From Megaleporinus macrocephalus (lineage: Eukaryota > Chordata > Actinopteri > Characiformes > Anostomidae), in NCBI GenBank assembly GCA_021613375.1, contig CM038714.1:42853123-42917122 (forward strand): a stretch of 64,000 bases of DNA, read 5' to 3'. The notes under the pieces are model-generated. The model worked only from the letters and a program-made list of their open reading frames with translations. It was not told where the DNA came from and ran no database searches. The stretch's first letter is position 1. The number at the start of each line of letters is the position of its first letter. The position numbers were made by a program, and so were the translations under genes. Positions 57,751 to 64,000 of this stretch are shown one piece after another.

Positions 57751-58113
57751 AGAATTCTATAAATTCTAATTAATCTTATTAAAAGTGAAAAACTAGTTAA
57801 ACCTTCCTTGTAACAAGCTTTTCTTGGAAGGTTAAATAGCATTCATAATGCATCTATAAGGCATTATATAGCATGCATAATCATTTTTATTGAATATATA
57901 ATTCAATATAAGTAGATTTAATCATGATTCATGATGCATTATAATATACACTCCTGGAAACACTGTATACATAAACATGGTGTTGCACTGCAACAGGTTT
58001 TTTTGGTATATTTGGTTCTGTATAGCACCCAGACCCATTAAAACAGAGGATATCAACTTCACTAATATAAAAAGACACTTTTTATGAGAATATTTTGTAA
58101 TATCTATAAAACT
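57751..58113. other. AT-rich noncoding
   Basis: GCATTATATAGCATGCATAATC-like words. No gene. Confidence 0.35.
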
Positions 58114-58358
58114 ACATCGTCGCTGTCTAATGAAAACCGTTTCTCTATTTTTGTCAATTTTAAGTTTTGTACGTCATTTAAACATGCCAATGGTCGCTTA
58201 CATTGTGCAGAAATTTCATGATGAACGGACCAATAGAAATGCTCTAAAATAGTTTGGAAAAAATTCTGGTTTCATTGACTTACATTGAAAGTAAAGTATG
58301 TTTTTGGTCTCTCCTGTAAAGTTGTGATTTTGGAGATTCATTGGACAGCGATGATACA
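58114..58358. mobile_element. Copy 4 of the CCAATGAA-TIR miniature element (best preserved)
   Basis: Left CATCGTCGCTGTCTAATGAA and right ATTCATTGGACAGCGATGAT are inverted copies over about 20 bp. 245 bp; interior GAACGGACCAATAGAAATGC, GGTCTCTCCTGTAAAGTTG. No coding. Confidence 0.88.
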
Positions 58359-58599
58359 TACATTTCAATTTACTTTTAACTAATTGGTAACTGAATACAC
58401 ATAAGAATGCCTTATGGAGCCTGACTTATAAGTCATATACATATAAATTTTGCTTTATAAAGTGTTGTGTATATAATTTTCTCTACTTAAAAGCAATTCT
58501 ATACCATTATGCCACTGCTTGAATGGGTCTAATCCCAATCCCAAACTCAAAAACTGCCGAGTGTAAACAAATAGACAAGCATTCTTTATCATTCTTGCA

Positions 58600-58960
58600 G
58601 CAAAACGGATGACATGAAACTAATTGTGCACGATATATAGGACCGTGTTGCTGTCGGTGAGAATTTCCAGTATGTGTGTCTGCTGAAAAGCTCTGCGTCG
58701 TAGGCAGTGTGTACGAATGGGCATCGAGTGTGAGCCGTAGCAGTCACTGCCGCATCACTCATGTCACGCAAAGGTAGGCAGTGTGACGGGAAAAAAACAA
58801 CGACTGTCAGGTTTGCATGAGGTGGTGTGATACTGGAGTGGTTTCCGAGCGAGCGAGAACACTGATGCTCTGACTTTCTAGAAAGCCACTCCACGAGTTG
58901 CCCAAAGTCATGTCACTCCAGAGCCCAGAGCTGAAAAATCAAGAAGGACATACTGTGGCT
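58600..58960. promoter_or_regulatory. Candidate conserved noncoding element (weak)
   Basis: CpG-bearing complex block between AT-rich sequences, including GTCATGTCACTCC and CACTCATGTCACGCAAAGG. No coding exon recognised. Confidence 0.22.
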
Positions 58961-59019
58961 GTTTGTTTTGCTTCATCTCTGATCATAGAAGTGTGTGGCT
59001 TGTGTGCGCATGCATATTC

Positions 59020-59290
59020 ATCCATCCATCCATTATCTTCAGCTTTATACCGCTAGTCGGGGTCACGGGGGGAGACTGGAGCCAATCCCAGCATGATCAG
59101 GTGAAGGTTGCCAGTCTATTGCATGGCCAACATTCACTCACACACACTCTCACACCTACGGCCAATTTAGAGTGACCGATCAACCTAACATGCATGTGTT
59201 TGGACTGTGGGAGGAAACCGGTGTAGCTGGAGGAAACCCACTCAAGCACGGGGAGAACATGCCAACCCCACATAGAACGGCCCGGATGCA
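59020..59290 (-). mobile_element. tRNA-derived SINE, 5'-truncated
   Basis: On the minus strand: GGCATGTTCTCCCCGTGCTTG, then a tract ending GTTTCCTCCCACAG, TTGATCGGTCACTCTAAATTG, and a GGATGGATGGATG tail. Same family as 54791-55092; the tRNA head is absent. Confidence 0.85.
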
Positions 59291-59299
59291 TACCTCTCT

Positions 59300-59850
59300 T
59301 TAAAAAAGAAAGCAGGAGTATAAGAGAGAGGTTGAGCGGTACATTGGTTCGTTTTTGATTAATTCCGAATTTGAGTCAAGAAATGTGTTTGTGCACAGTA
59401 GCATGCCCTCATGGTTACATTATGAGCTTGTGTCTGTGCCTTAAAAGGGTCCCTGCGGACCCGCTAGGCTGCATCCAGCATCACACGCTCCGCCGCTGCA
59501 GCACTCCGTATCCAGTAGTGTGAGCGTGCGAAGCATTCTCAGAAACACACTCTGCAAACAGTGCTGATCAGTTAAGCCTTCCACACCTCCACAAAGTAGA
59601 AAACACTGCGAATAAGTAAACAAAACAAAACAAAAACACAAAGAAATACCCTGCGGGGGCGAGAGACTCAGCTGTATTGACACAAAAAGAGCTCGTGGAG
59701 ATTCAGGGCACTGTTTTTGCAGAGGCGACACTTTTTTTTTTTATTCTTGCTTTCTTTTCCTGCCAGGCGCTGGATAGAGTCTCAGCCCTGGAAGCTCCAC
59801 CCACAGAGTTAGAAAGATGCACGCTACCATTCAATAGTCTGGAATCACTT
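59300..59850. promoter_or_regulatory. Possible regulatory block (weak), otherwise unique
   Basis: 59440-59560 is GC- and CpG-richer (GGGTCCCTGCGGACCCGC hairpin at 59448-59465). The remainder is AT-rich. No coding exon recognised. Confidence 0.2.
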
Positions 59851-59864
59851 TCCATATTAATAAA

Positions 59865-60309
59865 TAGGGGTGTGCCATATATCGTATCATACGCAATATC
59901 GCCAATATTTTCAAATATGGTGATCGATATTATACCCTGAAATATCGTGCCATATCACCCATCCCTAATTATCACATCAGGGTCCTACTTTTTACTGTTT
60001 TTAGCAAAAGAAAAATTCACACTTTTCTCATTTTCTATTATATATCTACTAGAGACAGATTTTATCTGTCCAGTATCATTCACTTTACTTCAGTCCTGGA
60101 TATATGGAGATATTTGGAGTTCATTCTGGGTTATTGACTTCTGTTATAATCTGATGAAAATTCTTGTATTTTTTAATATCTCAGTTAGGGGTGTACCATA
60201 TCATATTGTATGCAATAATAAAATTCAATTTTCATAACAAGAGTATCGTTATCGCAAAAATACCAGGAAATATCATGATATTATTGTACGGCCATATCGC
60301 CCACCCCTA
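59865..60309. mobile_element. hAT MITE, TAGGGGTG ends, possibly composite
   Basis: Begins TAGGGGTGTGCCATAT and ends CATATCGCCCACCCCTA. Flanks TTAATAAA (59857-59864) and TTAATAAC (60310-60317) agree at 7 of 8 bases. A second internal copy of each terminus (CATCCCTAA at 59960-59968; TTAGGGGTGTACC at 60185-60197) suggests two elements or a nested insertion. Confidence 0.75.
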
Positions 60310-60317
60310 TTAATAAC

Positions 60318-61241
60318 GTTATTATTAAACAGTAATCGTCCCTGTCCTGAAACGTGACTATCTGAGCTGCTTTCGAGGCCATCCTCATAAACTCACTATA
60401 TGCAATATGTTCAATGTATTCCCCAAATGAATTCTATATTACTGTGCGATAATCTCTCTTGCTGTTAGGGCAATTGACTGTAATGCTGCTGGAATGGACC
60501 ACCGAGTGCACTGATGCAATAAGAATCCCATTTTGCCTAAACTGAAGGGCTGGCAGCTTACTTTCATAACTAGAACTGAGCTGATAAACTAACCAACAGG
60601 CAACTTCTCTATGAATTTCATAAGCTTTGATTGAAATAGTTTCTGATGAGTCTCCGTAAAACATGTCTGTGTTGTATTCAGATCTGAATTAAGTGGCATT
60701 AAACCCAGACTGTGCCTACATGTTTAATATAGTGGGCTATGTTGGTTATCAAATTCAGGCTTGTACACCCAACTACTGCACCGTTTGACCAGGATGGACT
60801 TCCCCAGATGGCTCTTCGTTAGCTATAGAAATCACTGTTTGGAATCAGGAGCCAGTATCGTGCATTTGAAAGCAGGGATAACACAAAACTAGAAATAAGA
60901 CCCTAGTGACCATTATAATGGCATAGCCCACTCGTGCCAAAAATCCAAATTCCCCATATAATGAATAGAAGTAAATCAAGAGTTTACAGTGATATTGCTT
61001 TCTACTGCTGGGAAGTACAGAGATGAAGGTTATACTGATGCTAATATTGCAACGTTTCTTCATGACTGGTGGCCAACAGTTGAGAAGGAAAGATTGCACT
61101 TCTTATAATAGGGGTTGACACCACAACTTTCTGGTGATATGTCACCCCCTGTTGTTCAAAGTAGGACTTTGTGAGGTCCTGCTTATCATACACATTGCTC
61201 CGTTAAACACTGCTGTATTCTGACTTGTTCAAAGTTTAAAG
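60318..61241. other. Unique noncoding stretch
   Basis: No gene or repeat family recognised. Confidence 0.35.
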
Positions 61242-61380
61242 GTATATGAAATGACTGCAATATACCTTGATGGGTGGCTATTTCCATTGTGTGAACATTT
61301 CATGATGAATGGACCAATAGAAATGCTACAGAATTGCATGAATTCACTATTCACTATCTCCTGTGTAGTTACCATTACAG
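61242..61380. mobile_element. Copy 5 of the CCAATGAA-TIR miniature element (fragment)
   Basis: CATTTCATGATGAATGGACC, AATAGAAATGCTAC and ATCTCCTGTGTAGTTACC in family order; both ends decayed. Confidence 0.6.
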
Positions 61381-62587
61381 AGAATGATGTATTTGGAAAG
61401 CGTTGTCAAAAAATGAAATCTGAAGCATTGCCATACTGACTGTAATCTTAATGGTCAAGCTTTTGCGCATTGGTTATATCACTGTGGTCATCATCCAGTG
61501 AGGGCAGTGGCTTTAACTTGGTGCCAGAAAGTGTGCATATGACTCACTAATGACAGATATGGGTCAAACAAACACAAAGCATCAAGATCAGATCATCAAG
61601 CTCAATCAGAACTGAGCAACAAGGCTTGTAATGTAAACACAGCCAGAGGTCAGTTTGGATATCTATAGGCTACACTGGAACACTCACTACTATCCCTAGT
61701 AGCTAGCACTTGGCTCTTGTGTTTCTTGAAAAGGCTGGCTTTTTTCTGGCAGTGCAGTTAACTCAGAGGGACAGCCAGAGTCCCAAGTCCAGTTGATCTC
61801 TGCCCCCGCATTGCCGGACACCCTGCCATGCACATTTACATTGCGCTACAAGATCAGTGCAATGTCATAGAGGGGATTCAGCAGCAAATACAAAAATCTG
61901 CTTCTCTGAATCTCTGAACGCTTAGCGTCCAGATAAAAAAAAGCGGCATACAGAAAGCATGCTACAGCAGTTCGGCCATTAAAATCAATTGAATGAATAT
62001 GTGGGTTAATGACTTCAGTACAAAGGGAGAGAGAGAGACAGGGACAGGGATTTCCAGTTTAAGCCACACCCCTCCCTGGTTTGTGCATAAATACAAATTG
62101 CATAGACTCTAAACATCACTTGGGTATATTGAGCTGTAAAGGCTTTCCGTGTTAATGGCAAGAGCAGCAGAAAACAAGGCCTTGATGCCGAGAGCTACAG
62201 AAAATGCAAGTTCTTTGATGGTTAGGCTTATCCGCCGATGCTCCGCCCACTCGTACACAAAGCGTCTGATGTCTATAGCAAGCCCATCCGACGGAAGACA
62301 AACATTTGCTCGCACTGCATCCCAGCCTTTTGAAGCAGTATGGTCGCTGCTTTGAAAAACGTTTGTGGAGTTCATAGCTGAACATCTTTAGAAAGTTGTT
62401 CAATAATTTCCCTTGAAGTTTTTAAGTAGCTTTTGAGAGAGGCCATTGATTCCCCTCCCTTTTACCATGGCTGCAAATATGGTCTGTCATATACATGTGC
62501 GTGTGTGTTTGTGCAGGGGTGGCAAAAGTATTCAGTGGTCTAGGGCCCCCATTGGCCAAAAGCCTCATGAAAATGAGATGTTACATA
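61381..62587. other. Unique noncoding; 62140-62400 GC-richer
   Basis: 62140-62400 is open on both strands but shows no recognisable domain or splice-bounded exon, and it may be a conserved noncoding block. The rest is featureless. Confidence 0.3.
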
Positions 62588-62790
62588 TACACCCACAGGC
62601 CACTTCATTAGGCCTCCTTTTATCAGCATTGTCCATTTCATCAGCTTAACATACCATATTGAAGCACTTTGTAGTTCTATAAATACAAACTGTTTCTCTG
62701 TAGACTTTGTTATACCATTGCTGCACACACTAACACACCACCACCACCACCATTACCACGTCAGTGTCACTGCAGTGCTGGGAAGATCAT
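62588..62790. mobile_element. Palindromic repeat family copy
   Basis: ACACCCACAGGCCACTTCATTAGG, CACTTTGTAGTTCTATAAATAC, CTAACACACCACCACC and CGTCAGTGTCACTGCAGTGC in canonical order. Confidence 0.85.
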
Positions 62791-62878
62791 CTTATTAAGG
62801 GGAGAATTGCGATAAGTCTAAACAACCAAATAGACTAATGATATACTAATGATATACTAATGATACAGCATCCTAATG

Positions 62879-62883
<5 letters not shown>

Positions 62884-62912
<29 letters not shown>

Positions 62913-62920
62913 CTGGCATG

Positions 62921-63000
<80 letters not shown>

Positions 63001-63018
63001 CATATATATATATATAGC

Positions 63019-63079
<61 letters not shown>
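62884..63079. repeat. (AT)n tract, about 195 bp, with GCATGCT interruptions
   Basis: Alternating AT interrupted at 62913-62921 and 62999-63021 by CATGC/AGCAT words that are themselves palindromic. Confidence 0.98.
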
Positions 63080-63084
<5 letters not shown>

Positions 63085-63188
63085 TATTTATTTATTTATT
63101 TTTATTTTTTTAAAGGCTGTGCATCACCCCTGTTACATGTGTATGCTGTTATAAGCATTAAACTGAAGTGAGACATCCAGAGACAGAG

Positions 63189-63245
<57 letters not shown>

Positions 63246-63255
63246 AAGAGACATA
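63189..63255. repeat. (GA)n microsatellite
   Basis: Near-perfect GA run of about 50 bp followed by AAAGAAAG. Confidence 0.97.
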
Positions 63256-63419
63256 GGCCTTATTGGTCCAGGGTTGTCCAGGAAACGGAGAGAAATGATG
63301 AGCATTTGAGCTGCGTGGTCTCTGGTTTGTAGGAGCGGGGGGATTTCAGGGTCTGTGATCAAGCAGCTCGGCGTAATGAAGCGGCACGGTCACATGACCA
63401 CGCAGAGCAAGGAAGAGAG
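63256..63419. other. Short complex stretch between repeats
   Basis: No feature recognised. Confidence 0.35.
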
Positions 63420-64000
63420 AAAGAGGCCTTTTGCTTTCTCCCCCCCTCTCTCCATCTTTATCTTCCTCTTTGTTGTCTCACTCTTTCTCCCTCTGTTACT
63501 TTCCATTTCTTTGCCTCTCTCCGTCTCTCTCTACTTCTCTCATTTGTCCCCTTTTCTTTTCTTTAACTCTTTTTCTCTCCTTCTCTCTCTCTATCTCTCT
63601 CTCTCTTTCTTTCTTTATTTTACCATTTTTCATCTCCCTTTCTCTCCACTTCCCCTCTCTCTTTGTCTCTCTCTCTCATTCCTTACTACGTTCTCTCCCC
63701 TTTTCTCTCTGCCAATCTTATTCATTGACTGTCACTTTCTCTCTCTCTTTGTACACCCTTTTTCATCTCTTTAGCTCTTTTCCTCTCTCTCCCCTCTCCC
63801 TCTTTCCCCTCTCCTCTCCTCTCCTCTCTGCCACCGTTTTTCTCTTTTTAGCTTTTGTCCTCTCCCTCTTTCCCTTCTGTCTCTTTCCATATCTCTCCCT
63901 GTTTCACAGTCTCTTCTCTCTCTCTCTCTCTGTACCCTCTCTCTCCACCCCCTCTCCCTCCCCCCCAGTCTCTCTATCTCTCTGTTTCTTCCGCTACCTC
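63420..64000. repeat. Polypyrimidine (CT)-rich tract running off the window
   Basis: About 580 bp of imperfect CTCT/TTTC/CCCT on the plus strand. The L/S/F-rich plus-strand frame at 63355-63774 is a composition artefact. Confidence 0.95.

Overview
This is vertebrate nuclear DNA, almost certainly from a teleost fish. It has very long simple-sequence repeats, spliced-gene architecture, and fish-type transposons (Tc1 elements with long inverted repeats, hAT-type miniature elements, tRNA-derived SINEs, L1, L2 and Ty3/Gypsy remnants). A palindromic dispersed repeat with the core CACTGCAGTGCTGAGAATG makes me favour an otophysan such as a characin or catfish; that is recollection, not a search. There are no bacterial or phage-like features, no CRISPR array and no intact single-exon gene.

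The one confidently recognised host coding segment is a 122-nt internal exon on the minus strand at 11223-11344. It encodes part of the first immunoglobulin domain of IGSF21, a synaptic adhesion protein. No other igsf21 exon was found, so the window is read mainly as two large introns of that gene: intron downstream of the exon at 1-11222, and intron upstream of it from 11345 to at least the right edge.

Layout: 1-11.2 kb holds a degenerate DNA transposon, a solo LTR with target-site duplication, long TG, GA, AT and CTTT repeats, and an L1 ORF2 remnant. 12-18.4 kb holds Gypsy and L2 remnants, a nested Tc1-like element with a SINE inside, GATA repeats and an LTR fragment. 19.0-19.64 kb is a GC-rich promoter-like block with paired inverted CCAAT boxes, a GC box and a strong plus-strand splice donor, antisense to igsf21. 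21-22 kb is a hAT element with an internal near-perfect palindrome. 31.6-34.7 kb holds a hAT MITE nested in a Tc1-type MITE, then L1 ORF1 pieces surrounding a 0.8-kb 20-bp minisatellite. 36.6-38.1 kb is a degenerate Tc1 transposon. 40.1-41.3 kb is a purine tract with higher-order repetition. 42.7-62.8 kb holds several hAT or unclassified MITEs, two related Tc1 remnants and more SINEs. 62.9-64 kb is AT, GA and CT simple repeats running off the edge.

Scattered between the repeats are about 15 repeat-poor, complex, moderately GC-rich blocks of 200-1200 bp with homeodomain, POU, SOX, FOX or AP-1-like motifs. They look like conserved noncoding elements. If so, igsf21 may be a bystander carrying enhancers for a neighbouring developmental gene (in human the locus lies near PAX7). 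Conservation could not be tested here. I found no convincing undescribed biological system. The most promising leads are the antisense promoter, the candidate enhancer blocks, and several unusual repeat structures.
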